DNA of 64,000 nucleotides, from positions 62,001 through 126,000 of the forward strand of contig JAUIEV010000003.1 of NCBI GenBank assembly GCA_030429605.1. The letters run 5' to 3'. The DNA comes from Chlamydiia bacterium. Its GTDB lineage: Bacteria > Chlamydiota > Chlamydiia > Chlamydiales > Simkaniaceae. The notes beneath the pieces were generated by a model that searched no databases, was not told the DNA's origin, and was given only the letters and a program-made list of their open reading frames with translations. Position numbers and translations under genes: made by a program. Below are positions 42,594-53,200 of this stretch, one piece after another (positions within the stretch are counted from its first letter, which is position 1; the number at the start of each line of letters is the position of its first letter).

Positions 42594-43316
42594 ATGAAAA
42601 TCAATCACAAAGTACTCAGCGTTCCTCCGTATGTTTCAACTTCTTGGAAAAATATTGTTATGCTTTCTATGGATAGTGACACCCTTGTCATTGAACTTCA
42701 AAATGGGTCAACGGTTCGGATTCCACGTCTTGAGAATGCAATTGTCGAAGAGATTTTTGCAGCACATGAGCGGCATTTAGAAAACGATGCCGGCACACCG
42801 TCTTTCACTGAGAATAACCCCGCTGAAAAAAAAGACCTCAACTCACTTTCATTTGGTATTCCTTTTGACCTTGGCGGTGGGGCTGCACAACTTGAAAATG
42901 AAATGGGCAACTTCCTGCAGCATAATCCTGAGCTTTCCCACTCACCGGATTTTCCAAAAGAGATGCTCACAAAGGTTGCAGAAGTATCAAAAAGACTGGG
43001 CCTTGATCCGGACACATCTCACCTTCCAAAAGCTGAACCACATTGTAACTGCCCATACTGCCAGATTGCTCGAGCGCTCTCTGAATCGGGTGACGAGGAA
43101 GAAGCACCTCATGCTTTACTTGATGACGAAGAACCCGTGCGAGATGAAGAGCTCACTTTTAGAGAATGGGACATTGTTGATCTTGGAGAAAAAATGTATA
43201 AAGTTTCCAGCCCAACAAATAGTGACGAGTCGTTCCAGGTATTTCTCGGTGAACCTATCGGGTGCACGTGTGGTGAAAAAAACTGCGAACACATTCGAGC
43301 TGTACTAAACTCGTAA
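42594..43316 (+). CDS. Conserved chlamydial zinc/SWIM-type protein (CT016-like)
   Basis: A 240-residue acidic protein. HCNCPYC (about 151-157) and the C-terminal Cys224-x-Cys226-x4-Cys231-x-His233 look like zinc sites, the latter being the CxC..CxH pattern of SWIM domains. The middle is acidic and probably disordered. It lies between phoH and the SH3b protein as in C. trachomatis. Function unknown; nucleic acid or protein binding is likely. Confidence 0.75.
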   Translation: MKINHKVLSVPPYVSTSWKNIVMLSMDSDTLVIELQNGSTVRIPRLENAIVEEIFAAHERHLENDAGTPSFTENNPAEKKDLNSLSFGIPFDLGGGAAQLENEMGNFLQHNPELSHSPDFPKEMLTKVAEVSKRLGLDPDTSHLPKAEPHCNCPYCQIARALSESGDEEEAPHALLDDEEPVRDEELTFREWDIVDLGEKMYKVSSPTNSDESFQVFLGEPIGCTCGEKNCEHIRAVLNS

Positions 43317-43382
43317 TCTTTACGTCTATTTCACTTTTTCTATTCACTGGATATCTTTCAGTTGAAATGAAAATTATGATCA

Positions 43383-43411
43383 TTGATAAAAATACTTCTG
43401 TCTCATAGAAT
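43383..43411 (+). promoter_or_regulatory. Promoter of the SH3b protein gene
   Basis: TTGATA (43383-43388), a 17-base spacer and TAGAAT (43406-43411) precede the gene by about 79 bases, leaving a leader that ends in AAAGGAG. Confidence 0.72.
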
Positions 43412-43489
43412 GGGCTAACAACCTCTTCTCAGTGGGGAAACGTATCCTATTGGGTTTGGAATTGGGACACATGAAAGGAGTTTTTTTCT

Positions 43490-44647
43490 ATGAAGTTTGG
43501 ACAAGTAGTAGCATGCATGCTTGCCGTTTCCACTGCGACACTTTTCGCAGATAATAACAACCAAGCAAAAGAACAAGCAAGCTTGCGACACGTAAGCAAT
43601 TTTACCGGGCGCGTTATTGGCAAAAAAGTTCGCCTACGGACAGCACCTGATGTAGATAGCCATATCGTTAAGGAACTAAAAAAAGATGACCTCCTTGTCG
43701 TTGCAGGAGAAAAGCAAGACTTTTACGCTGTCGAAGCTCCGTCTGAAACAAAAGCATACATTTTTAGAAGCTTTGTTCTTGATGGTGTAGTTGAAGGAGA
43801 ACGAGTCAATGTCCGTCTTTCGCCAGATCGAGAAGCACCAATTGTTGCTCACCTTTCTACCGGTGCAACTATTGATGGAAAAATCTGTGAGAAAAACAAC
43901 AAGTGGCTTGAAATTTCAATTCCTGCTGAAACCAAATTTTACATAGCAAAAGAGTTTGTAGAATATGCCGGCGGCCCAGAGTACAAGCTTGCGCATGACA
44001 AAAGAAAAAATGAGCTCCAGCAGCTTATGGAATCAACATCCCTTTTAGCTCAAGCTGAAATGAGAAAGCCGTATTCAGAAGTCAATATTAAACGACTCGA
44101 AACAAATTACCAAACTGTTGTCAATAAGTTCTCAGACTTCCCTCAGGAAGTTGAAAAAGCGAAACTTGCACTTTCAGCACTGCAAGAAACATATCTTCAA
44201 AAGAAAATCTCTTATCTTGAAGACAAAGCAAAGCAGCTTTCTAAAAACGTTGAAAAAAGAGCAATGGTTTCCGGTTCAGACGCTCCACTTCTTGAAGAAA
44301 GTGTGCATCTTTCTGGGACTGATCGAATGAAAGTGTGGGAGCCACTTGAGCAATCTCTTTTCTTAACATGGTCTGCTATGCACCATGCGAAAGACATGAG
44401 TGATTTTTACGAAGAGCAAAAGCTCAAGTCGCAAACAATTACAGGACTAGTTGAAGCATTTACTGAGCCTGTACACAACAGACCAGGAGATTACATCGTA
44501 AAGCACAATAACGTGCCTGTTGCGTACGTCTACAGTACACTCACTAATCTTCAAGACGTTGTTGGAAAACAAGTCACGCTGAGAGTGGCAGAAAGACCAA
44601 ACAACAACTTTGCTTTCCCGGCATACTACGTACTTGACGTTGAATAA
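43490..44647 (+). CDS. Secreted SH3b-repeat protein, Ctad1/CT017-like
   Basis: A 385-residue protein with a signal peptide (1-20, ending near LFA) and two SH3b domains: GKKVRLRTAPDVDSHIVKEL (about 43-62) and the VNVRLSPDREAPIVAHL repeat (about 105-121). A helical region (165-270) and a chlamydia-specific C-terminal domain follow. In C. trachomatis the protein in this position (CT017, Ctad1) is described as an integrin-binding adhesin. AAAGGAG lies nine bases before the ATG. A bidirectional terminator follows. Confidence 0.82.
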   Translation: MKFGQVVACMLAVSTATLFADNNNQAKEQASLRHVSNFTGRVIGKKVRLRTAPDVDSHIVKELKKDDLLVVAGEKQDFYAVEAPSETKAYIFRSFVLDGVVEGERVNVRLSPDREAPIVAHLSTGATIDGKICEKNNKWLEISIPAETKFYIAKEFVEYAGGPEYKLAHDKRKNELQQLMESTSLLAQAEMRKPYSEVNIKRLETNYQTVVNKFSDFPQEVEKAKLALSALQETYLQKKISYLEDKAKQLSKNVEKRAMVSGSDAPLLEESVHLSGTDRMKVWEPLEQSLFLTWSAMHHAKDMSDFYEEQKLKSQTITGLVEAFTEPVHNRPGDYIVKHNNVPVAYVYSTLTNLQDVVGKQVTLRVAERPNNNFAFPAYYVLDVE

Positions 44648-44675
44648 TCCTCGCTTGGGAAACTCGAAAAGACTC

Positions 44676-44710
44676 CAAAAAAGGCGTACCAATATGGTAC
44701 GCCTTTTTTT
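44676..44710. terminator. Bidirectional intrinsic terminator
   Basis: AAGGCGTACC (44681-44690) and GGTACGCCTT (44696-44705) form a ten-pair stem with a five-base loop. A run of A precedes and a run of T follows, so it can end both the SH3b gene and rmuC. Confidence 0.88.
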
Positions 44711-44713
44711 GTA

Positions 44714-46006
44714 CTACTCCGTCTCATCCGTGAGAAGCATTTCTTGTGCTTGGAATTTCTTCGGAACCTTTTCAATAAATTCAATGGGATCTATCTCTAC
44801 TTTATCGACACTTGCTCCATAGTCACTCAGTTTACGTGCTGAAACAAGAACCCGCGACTCTAATGACCCAACGCCCTTATTATATGCATCTACAGCACCC
44901 TGCAGTGATTTGCCTATTCTGTCCCAGTGATGCTTCATGTCAGATATTCTCTTGTATAACTCTTTCCCAAGGGCACTTATTGCTTCAGCATGTTCAGACA
45001 TTCTCTCCTGCTTCCACCCAAATGCTATAGCTCGTAGAAGACCAATTAACGTTGTTGGGGTTGCTAAAATGACATTATGCTTTGCGCCAAGCTCGATGAG
45101 GGTTGGATCAACTTCTAACGCTGCACTAAAGAATGCTTCTGATGGAACAAACAACACAACAAACTCAGGAGTTGGCGAAAAGTGGTTCCAGTACCCTTTT
45201 TTTCCAAGCTGCTGTATGTGTCCTTTTAACAGCTGTGCATGTGCGCGCATTTTTTCAAGTCGTTTCCCCTCTTCATCTGCATGAACAGCTTCTAGGTACG
45301 CCTCAAATGGTGTTTTTGCATCGACAATCACTTGCTTATTTCCTGGAAGGCGAATAACGAGATCAGGACGCATTCGTTGTTCTTCAACAGTTGTAGAAGC
45401 CTGTTCATAAAAATCGCAATGATTCACCATTCCTGCAAGCTCTACAACTCGCTTTAATTGGAGCTCACCCCAGCGACCTCTAATGACAGGTGAGCGAAGC
45501 GCTTTGACAAGCGTTGCAGTCTCTTGTCTCAGCTCTTTTTCAGCAACATTCATAAGCTCTAGCTGCTTTATAAGCGCATCCTGATCTCCTTTTCTTGATT
45601 TATCAAGATGGTGCATTTTTTCATCCATTTTGGAGAGCGCTTCTTGCACAGGCCGCAATAAAGATGCAATCTGGTCCCTTTTCTTTTCTAAGTCCCCCTT
45701 GCTCGACTCATGAAGTCTACCAAAAGACTCGTGGGCTACTTTTAAAAAAGAGTCCGTATTTTCTTTCAGTGCCTCATAACTAATTGATTTAAAATGAGAT
45801 GCCATTTCTTTTTGACTTTCAGTAAGATACGATATTTTCTCTTCATACCGCTTTTGGCTCTCAGCAGCTTTGTATTCACTTTCTTTCACTGCATGAAGCG
45901 CCTCTGAAATTTTTATCTTGCTCGTAGTCAGTTTATTATGAAAAAGAAGCCATGCCAGCGCTGTACCCAGCGCAACACCTAAGAGTATTCCTTCGATAAG
46001 ACCCAT
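44714..46006 (-). CDS. rmuC: DNA recombination protein RmuC
   Basis: A 430-residue protein with an N-terminal membrane anchor (ILLGVALGTALAWLLF), a long coiled coil (about 30-170) and the C-terminal RmuC nuclease-like domain (VIRGRWGELQL, RPDLVIRLPG..VIVDAKTP, FVPSEAFF, ATPTTLIGLLRAI). The family limits DNA inversions and rearrangements. It matches CT825 by neighbourhood. Confidence 0.92.
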   Translation of the reverse strand: MGLIEGILLGVALGTALAWLLFHNKLTTSKIKISEALHAVKESEYKAAESQKRYEEKISYLTESQKEMASHFKSISYEALKENTDSFLKVAHESFGRLHESSKGDLEKKRDQIASLLRPVQEALSKMDEKMHHLDKSRKGDQDALIKQLELMNVAEKELRQETATLVKALRSPVIRGRWGELQLKRVVELAGMVNHCDFYEQASTTVEEQRMRPDLVIRLPGNKQVIVDAKTPFEAYLEAVHADEEGKRLEKMRAHAQLLKGHIQQLGKKGYWNHFSPTPEFVVLFVPSEAFFSAALEVDPTLIELGAKHNVILATPTTLIGLLRAIAFGWKQERMSEHAEAISALGKELYKRISDMKHHWDRIGKSLQGAVDAYNKGVGSLESRVLVSARKLSDYGASVDKVEIDPIEFIEKVPKKFQAQEMLLTDETE

Positions 46007-46125
46007 TGTACCACCTTGTTGTGCTGGAGCATTCTATGAAAAAAAATAATTTCACTCAAGTCGTTAAGAACAAAGTAAAAACATATTAAAATTAATTTTA
46101 ATAATTAATTAAAATTTTAAATTAT

Positions 46126-46133
46126 TGTATAAT
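46126..46133 (+). promoter_or_regulatory. Extended -10 element (TGTATAAT) of the GH13 gene
   Basis: The octamer lies 31 bases before ATG 46165 within nearly pure A/T sequence, as for two other effector-like genes in the window. Confidence 0.5.
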
Positions 46134-46164
46134 AATTCCATCAAGAGAATTGAGGAGATGGATT

Positions 46165-49005
46165 ATGGCACATTTAATAGCCGCCCGATGCTTTGGCGAA
46201 GGACCAATACAATACACCGACGGAAGAACTGCGTCAGCAGTCACAGGTGAATCTGAGCCCCTCACACATGCCTCCTCTTCAGCCGCAGCTTCAGCCGCAA
46301 TTCCTGATGGCTTCACCGCAAAGGATGTCTCGAATTTTATGCGCTTGCACGAAAGTGAAGCAGAAGCGCTTCTTTATCCCCCAAATGCAAACCTACACAC
46401 GCTTTACGGGGCACATGAAATAGAAGAGAGCGGTGTAGTAAAATCTCGTTTTTTAACTTTTGCTCCTAATGCTGATGCGGTACACCTTGCTCTACTCAAT
46501 GATGATGATACAATAAAAGAAGAACTCCCTCTCACAAGAGGTCCATACGGAAACTGGTCTCTACTGACTGAACAACTTGATGAAGGAACACGCTATGCTT
46601 TTAATATTCACGCGGAATTTAACCTAAAGATTCCTAACAGCTCAGGTGGATATGATAGAGTGACTGAAACAGGGTGGAAGCTTCGACTCGATCCATTTGC
46701 AGTAGAAAAACCGGCTCCTCGGTCTTTGGGAGCTCTATATCAACCAAAGAGAACTGCTTTTGACTGGGGGCATGCACACGACAGCACAGTGTCTACACTA
46801 CGAAAGCAACAAGCAGACAAGACGCGTGCTCTGAATATTTTCGAGATGCAGCCCGGTTCTTTTTCAAAAAAGGGAATGACACAAGCACAGGATTTTGCCG
46901 ACGCAAAAGCTATTGAACCTGAAGGCACCTATGGTGACTACCTGAACTGGCGAGAACTTGCTCCAAAAGTGATAGCTCACTGTAAAGAAGCAGGCTTCAC
47001 AACAGTCCTTCTCAATGGATTTTTGGAATATCCAGACCATGCCTCTGGTGGATACCAACCCACAAGTTTTTTTACGCCCACTTCACGGTTAGGGTCGCTC
47101 GAGGACTGTAAGGGATTTATTAAAGCACTCCACGAAGCTGGGATAACAGTTCATATAGACTTTATTCCTCACCATTTTGCTATAGACCAAGGACACCTTC
47201 TTTCGTACGACGGAACGACCCTTTTTGATGATGAATACCACCCGCAATGGGGAGCATTTACAACTGATCTCGCCAAACCTGCAGTACGCGATTTCCTCCT
47301 CTCTTCTGCTAAATATTTTGTAGATGAGCTAAAAATTGATGGAATCCGCGTTGATGCAGCAAAGCAAATTATCCACGAACGACCTTCCGGAAGAGCATTT
47401 TTACGAGCCTTTAATACTGAAATGCATAAAGCGGATCCACATATACTCACTGTTGCAGAAGATGCCTCAAGCGCCCCAGAAACGACTACTCCTGTCGGTG
47501 CATTAACTGGAGAAAAAGCAGCAGGACTTGGTTTTGATTACAGCTGGGGAATGTGGCTTGCAAATCAGGTTCTTGATGAACTTTGTGTTGAACCAAAGCA
47601 TAGCCGAAATATGGGAAGTGTAGCGGATGTTATTTACCGAACGGCAACAAACGCATTCATCCCCGTTTTCTCACATGATGAAATGTGGACCGGTAGCGGA
47701 GCACTTGTCTCAAAGCTGAGAAAAAAATTTCCAGGCCTCGATGACGACAGCCTTCTTCGTTCAAAAGCACAGGCTCGGAACGTCCATGCACTCAACCTCC
47801 TCCTTAATGGAACAACGACCACATTTATGGGCGCTGAAATTCAATCTATGAAAGAATGGCAGCCAGGGAAGCGCGTTGGATATGAATCATACCTTAGTCC
47901 CACTCCTTCTGGAGGGGAAACATATGAGACAAAAGCATTTCGAATGTTTGCGACGCTTTCAAAACTCGTGCAAGGCCACCCAACACTAGCAGGCCGTAAT
48001 ACCCCATCTTCTTTTCGGTTTGCGCTCGTAGATGAGGCAACAAAAACACTCTCTTTTCTACGGACTCGCAGTGGCTTTAATCCGATTCTTGTGACACAAA
48101 GTTGGGATCCGGAATTTGATCCAAAGAGAAAAACCGGAAGAAACGTTTCTCTTTCATTAAACGCCGAACTCCGTGCACTCGCCGGCACTGTGTGTAGAGC
48201 AAGAGAGCTTTTCAATTCAGACGATCTTCTCTTTGGCGGTACCGGCGTCCGATCAACCAGCGTCTCTTTTGACGGAGAAAACGTTGAGTTTTGTTTAAAG
48301 CAAATGTCGACAACTGTCATTGAACTTGATGATACGGCACCACTTACAAGAGCAGTGCCTGCCCGAAGAGCGAGTTCATACGACCTCTTTTCTTTACCTA
48401 GTCCAGTAGTCGTTGCAAAGACAAGAGCTGAATATGAAGCATTCTACAATGAGCTGTCAACCTATGTGGCATCTAAACATTTTGAAAGCCTATCACCCTC
48501 CCTCCAAGATCATTTAAAGGCTCTTACTCATACTGTCTTTGGACCTGAGAGTGAATGTGACGATAGCGAGCTTCTCTCTCTTAAGACAACCTCAGGAGCA
48601 TCTGTCATCGATCTTATGCGCGCATTTTATAAATCAAAAGCAACAACCAATACATCACTCTGTCTTGCAGTTACATTGCCGAGAGAACAACTTATTTCGC
48701 TTGCTGATGCGCTCCTTGAGAAAAAAGAAGCATTCGATGCACTTTCTACAGCACTTCTTTCAGGTGATAAAAGGGGTGCCGCACGCATTGCCCAAACACT
48801 TCCAGAAGAATTTAAAGCCTTGTGCACGGATCTCTTAGTGAAAAAAGCCCATTTTGCCCACCGATCAGACGCAGAAAAGCTCAGCCTTCTTGACGTAGAG
48901 TTTTTGATTCAAGACGGGTTCACACCCGGGAGAGGAGGACCGTTCATCACACTGTTAAACTCTCTTCAAACACTGTGCAGGGGCAGATTAGAGGCACGAC
49001 GCTAA
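46165..49005 (+). CDS. GH13 branching-enzyme-like protein with effector-type N-terminus
   Basis: A 946-residue alpha-amylase superfamily protein resembling GlgB, which makes alpha-1,6 branches in glycogen. An N-terminal Ser/Ala-rich segment (about 30-50) precedes a CBM48-like domain and the barrel. DGIRVDA gives the nucleophile Asp397, TVAEDAS the acid/base Glu432 and FSHDEM the third carboxylate Asp505 in the HDE form typical of branching enzymes. The last 200 residues are a helical extension not found in standard GlgB. GAGGAG at 46152-46157, seven bases before ATG 46165, decides the start. It sits between rmuC and pssA, adjacent genes in Chlamydia, so it was inserted there. Confidence 0.72.
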   Translation: MAHLIAARCFGEGPIQYTDGRTASAVTGESEPLTHASSSAAASAAIPDGFTAKDVSNFMRLHESEAEALLYPPNANLHTLYGAHEIEESGVVKSRFLTFAPNADAVHLALLNDDDTIKEELPLTRGPYGNWSLLTEQLDEGTRYAFNIHAEFNLKIPNSSGGYDRVTETGWKLRLDPFAVEKPAPRSLGALYQPKRTAFDWGHAHDSTVSTLRKQQADKTRALNIFEMQPGSFSKKGMTQAQDFADAKAIEPEGTYGDYLNWRELAPKVIAHCKEAGFTTVLLNGFLEYPDHASGGYQPTSFFTPTSRLGSLEDCKGFIKALHEAGITVHIDFIPHHFAIDQGHLLSYDGTTLFDDEYHPQWGAFTTDLAKPAVRDFLLSSAKYFVDELKIDGIRVDAAKQIIHERPSGRAFLRAFNTEMHKADPHILTVAEDASSAPETTTPVGALTGEKAAGLGFDYSWGMWLANQVLDELCVEPKHSRNMGSVADVIYRTATNAFIPVFSHDEMWTGSGALVSKLRKKFPGLDDDSLLRSKAQARNVHALNLLLNGTTTTFMGAEIQSMKEWQPGKRVGYESYLSPTPSGGETYETKAFRMFATLSKLVQGHPTLAGRNTPSSFRFALVDEATKTLSFLRTRSGFNPILVTQSWDPEFDPKRKTGRNVSLSLNAELRALAGTVCRARELFNSDDLLFGGTGVRSTSVSFDGENVEFCLKQMSTTVIELDDTAPLTRAVPARRASSYDLFSLPSPVVVAKTRAEYEAFYNELSTYVASKHFESLSPSLQDHLKALTHTVFGPESECDDSELLSLKTTSGASVIDLMRAFYKSKATTNTSLCLAVTLPREQLISLADALLEKKEAFDALSTALLSGDKRGAARIAQTLPEEFKALCTDLLVKKAHFAHRSDAEKLSLLDVEFLIQDGFTPGRGGPFITLLNSLQTLCRGRLEARR

Positions 49006-49832
49006 TCGATGTCATAATCTTGCAGGACTTTGGTTTTTTTTCCTGCAAGATACTTGATAAACGAAAGCGTTATTCCTGACACAACATACCCAACAGAAAG
49101 CAGCGCAAATAAAAGCGGCATAAAGTAGAGTACACCATACAGAAGGACGAGCGCACTCATAACAGCACCAATAATGAGGGAGATCGATCGTACTCGTACG
49201 TGAAATGTTTTCAGGCTTGGAAACTTAATGCGACTGACCATCAAAAATCCGGTCAACAGCATGATAACGCCTATTGCTATACCTCGAGAAACCAATCCCA
49301 TAGAACACCAGCTTAAAAAGAACGGGGAATGGAAAAGAAGGTTCAGTGAAATAACTAAACTTGCACCTGCAGGAATAGGCAATCCTGTAAAATTACTCTT
49401 TTGTACATGTTCTTCTATCAGCTCATTTCTATATGGATTTGTATGCACTGTGAAGCGAACAAGACGCAGGATCCCACATAAAGCATAAATCATAGCTGCA
49501 GCGACGAGAAAAAAAGAAAGAGGTGTTCGAGGTTGCACTGGTATTGCACGGAGTACGAGCACTGTTGGTGCAACGCCAAATGAGATTGCATCAGCAAGAG
49601 AATCAAATAAAATGCCAAATTCACTTTCCCCTTTCACAAGCCGAGCAACAGCACCATCAATGAAATCAGCTAAAGCAGTCACAAGTAACAAAAGTGCAGA
49701 CGTATGCAAGAGTGTATAGAGGGATCCATTTTCAAGAGGAAGTATCGCTTTAAAAATAACAAAGAGTCCGAAAGCGAGCCCGAGTGCAGTAATTACGTTC
49801 GGTAGAATCGCTACTTTATTTTTTGTCGTCAT
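49002..49832 (-). CDS. pssA: CDP-diacylglycerol--serine O-phosphatidyltransferase
   Basis: Makes phosphatidylserine from CDP-diacylglycerol and serine, the first step to phosphatidylethanolamine. The 276-residue membrane protein has about seven to eight helices. Its CDP-alcohol transferase motif DGxxARx8Gx3Dx3D runs from IDGAVARL to DSLADAISFG. It overlaps the 3' end of the GH13 gene by four bases in convergent orientation. Confidence 0.93.
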   Translation of the reverse strand: MTTKNKVAILPNVITALGLAFGLFVIFKAILPLENGSLYTLLHTSALLLLVTALADFIDGAVARLVKGESEFGILFDSLADAISFGVAPTVLVLRAIPVQPRTPLSFFLVAAAMIYALCGILRLVRFTVHTNPYRNELIEEHVQKSNFTGLPIPAGASLVISLNLLFHSPFFLSWCSMGLVSRGIAIGVIMLLTGFLMVSRIKFPSLKTFHVRVRSISLIIGAVMSALVLLYGVLYFMPLLFALLSVGYVVSGITLSFIKYLAGKKTKVLQDYDID

Positions 49833-50088
49833 CTGCGTCTCTCATGCATTCAGAGTGTATTCTAGGAGATATTCCCCTTCTTTTCCACATATATTCTGTC
49901 TTCCATTTTAACTCCATACGAGATATACTTCGGTTTGTTAGCCATACTCAATTTCAGACATTTTTTTCGCACACGCAACGTGATTGCAAGGTCTGTATAT
50001 GCTTGTTGGTTATCTCTTGAAGTGCGCCACTTTTTTTCATAGAGAACAGAAAAAAAGTGTGTGAATTTTCTAGACTTTAAGATCAGGA

Positions 50089-50136
50089 ATACAATATATA
50101 GTGTGGTATACGGACGAAGTATACAATATATGGTGT
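50089..50136. promoter_or_regulatory. Pair of NrdR boxes upstream of nrdAB
   Basis: Box 1 ATACAATATATAGTGT (50089-50104) and box 2 ATACAATATATGGTGT (50121-50136) match the NrdR consensus (acaCwATATwGTGT type) and are 32 bases apart, the spacing typical of functional pairs. TACAAT within each box could also be a -10, which would let NrdR block the promoter directly. Confidence 0.85.
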
Positions 50137-50189
50137 TTGCCCTGCAGCGCCAGACAAACAGTGTATGCGCAGAATGCGTAGACTATGCC

Positions 50190-50211
50190 GCTCCATTTTT
50201 GGAGCTTTTTT
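50190..50211 (+). terminator. Terminator-like hairpin in the nrdA leader (possible attenuator)
   Basis: GCTCCA (50190-50195), a four-base T loop and TGGAGC (50200-50205) are followed by a run of T to 50211. It lies downstream of the NrdR boxes and 31 bases before ATG 50243. No plus-strand gene upstream needs a terminator, so it may be an attenuator. Confidence 0.5.
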
Positions 50212-50242
50212 CATGAGTTTGAGATAAGTAAGTTGGTGGACG

Positions 50243-53200
50243 ATGGAATTAGATAATAAAGATGCAAAAGCGAAAGACACAATGAAAACAACGGTGAAAG
50301 ATGCAGAATCGATGTTTACCGTCGTAAAGAGAAATGGGCAGATTGCTCCGTTTCGAATTGCACGGATTGAGCAGGCAATTGAAGCTGCATTCAGGGATAC
50401 AAAAGGCATTGAAAAAGAAGGCTTTCTGCCGGAAGATATACAAGAAACAGTCCAAACAACTGCAACACTTGTTGTTGAAAAACTCATTGAATTGGCTGAA
50501 AAAGGGGTCTCACTCAGCGTAGAAGGCATTCAAGATATTGTTGAAGTCACACTTATGGACCAAGGCTTTCATGATGTGGCCCGTGACTACATCATTTATA
50601 GAGACAAACATAAGCAACTCAGAAACGACGCTCCACAAAACCTTAGAGTCTATAGAAAAAATGAAACGAACGCTGTTCGATTTAATCCAATAAAAGTTGC
50701 CTCAACACTCGAAGACCTTTTTCGAAAAGACGAAAGTAGCGAAGAAGATCATATAGAGACAGTGAACACATTAACAGAAACTGTGATTGAAAATGCTCGC
50801 ACGCTTCATGAGAAACATGAACGGATCCATCTTCACGACATTCAAGACCTTATTGAAAATGCGCTCCTAGAAAACGGCTTCTTTTCAATTGCCAAGCAGT
50901 ACATTATTCACAGAACGCAGGAAGGGACGCACACAGAAAAACCAAAGGTAGCTCCACAAAAAAAGAAAAAGCGCTCCGGAAAAATTTTCACGTTCACAAA
51001 AGAAGATGGAACAGAAGGATCTGTTTCAGAATCTGAAATACAAGAGCTGTTTGACCACGCATGCCGCAATCTTCCAAACACACAGCCAAAAGAGCTTGCT
51101 GATTCATCAGCATTGAATTTCTACGAAGGTATCAAAGAAAACGAACTTGATACAGCGCACATTATGGCTGCAAAAGCACTGATTGAAAAAGAGCCAGAGC
51201 ACTCAAAGGTTGCAATGCGCCTCTTGCTTGATATCATCTATCGAGAAACACTTGACTGCCACTCTTTTGACCCACAGCTTACACAGAAGCACACAACCTA
51301 CTTTAAAGAGTATATCGAACATGGAATCAAAATAGATCGCCTCTCCCCTCGCCTTGTTGAGTTTGATTTACAAAAACTTTCAGAAGCGCTCAAGACCGAG
51401 CGAGATGACAACTTTATGTATCTAGGGCTTCAAACACTGTACGACAGATACTTTATTCACGAAAATGAACGGCGCCTAGAAACACCTCAGATTTTCTGGA
51501 TGCGTGTTGCAATGGGTCTTGCTCTGAATGAAGAAGACAAAACAAGCCGCGCAATTGAGTTTTACGATATTCTCTCTGAGTTCTACTACGTTTCTTCAAC
51601 ACCAACCCTTTTCAACTCTGGGACAGCGCACTCACAGCTTAGCTCTTGCTTTTTAGCGACTGTGCAAGATGATTTGAAAAACATTTTTAAAGTCATTGCT
51701 GACGATGCACAGCTGTCTAAATGGTCTGGTGGACTTGGTAATGACTGGACAAATGTTCGGGGAACAGGTGCTCGAATCAAAGGAACGAATGGTAAGTCTC
51801 AAGGTGTCATTCCATTTTTAAAAGTTGCAAACGATACAGCTGTTGCTGTCAATCAAGGTGGAAAACGAAAAGGTGCAATGTGTGCCTACCTTGAAACATG
51901 GCATATTGATATCGAAGACTTTTTGGAACTGAGAAAAAACACTGGTGATGAAAGACGCAGAACACACGATATGAATACTGCGAACTGGATTCCGGATCTT
52001 TTCATGAAGCGAGTAAAAGAAGGAAAAGAGTGGACTCTTTTCAGCCCGGACACAACACCTGACCTCCACGATCTGTATGGTGCTGCCTTTGAAAAGCGGT
52101 ACAATGAGTATGAAAAGATGGTTGAGGACGGTACAATCAAGCTGTATAAAAAAGTGGATGCACTCATGCTCTGGAGAAAAATGCTGAGCATGCTTTTTGA
52201 AACTGGACACCCATGGATCACGTTCAAAGATCCTTCGAATGTCCGCTCACCACAAGATCATGCAGGCGTCGTACACAGCTCAAACCTCTGTACAGAGATT
52301 CTTTTGAACACCTCTGAAACAGAGACTGCAGTGTGTAACCTGGGCTCAATTAACTTAGCACAGCATGTCACCGAGAATGGGCTTGATGAAGACCGGCTCA
52401 AAAAGACGATTAAAACAGCAATTCGGATGCTTGATAATGTCATCGACATCAACTTTTATCCAATTCCTGATACAGAAAATGCAAATATGAAGCATAGACC
52501 TGTTGGAATGGGCCTCATGGGCTTTCAAGATGCATTAACTCTTCAAGGCATAAGCTATGCATCACACGAAGCGGTTGAGTTTGCTGATAAAAGTATGGAA
52601 GTGATCTCTTACTACGCAATACTCGGTTCATCAGAGCTTGCAAAAGAGCGAGGCTGTTACGAAAGCTACAAGGGATCTAAATGGGATAGAGGACTGCTTC
52701 CAATTGACACGGTGGCACTCCTTGAGCAAGAACGTGGTATGCCTGTTGAAATGGATAGCTCCTCATCAATGGACTGGGAGTATGTTCGTGAACATATTAA
52801 GAAATACGGCATGCGAAACAGTAACACAATGGCCATAGCTCCAACAGCAACCATTGCAAACATTGTTGGAGTGACTGCATCTATTGAACCGACATACAAA
52901 CAGCTCTACGCGAAGTCAAATCTGTCCGGTGAGTTTACTGTTATCAACCCTCTCTTAGTTGATGCGTTAAAAAAGCAAAACCTTTGGGATGATGAAATGG
53001 TGGATGACCTCAAATACTTCGATGGAAGCCTGAGCGAAATCGAGCGTGTTCCATCAGAAGTCAAGCAGCTCTTTTTGACATGTTTTGAAGTGGAGCCTGA
53101 ATGGGTGATTGAATGTGGTTCAAGAAGACAAAAATGGATTGATATGGGGCAGTCTCTCAACCTCTACCTCTCTGAACCGAGTGGAAAAAAACTCAATGAA

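Larger units (their letters stand above)
49833..50242. other. Divergent pssA/nrdA regulatory region
   Basis: The longest gap in the window (410 bases). The nrdA side has two NrdR-type boxes and a terminator-like hairpin. The pssA side is AT-rich with no clear promoter. No RNA gene was recognised. Confidence 0.6.

Noticed and set aside
50130-50216. 28-codon leader ORF running through the nrdA leader hairpin
   Set aside because: It opens inside NrdR box 2 and has no ribosome binding site, so it is probably chance.
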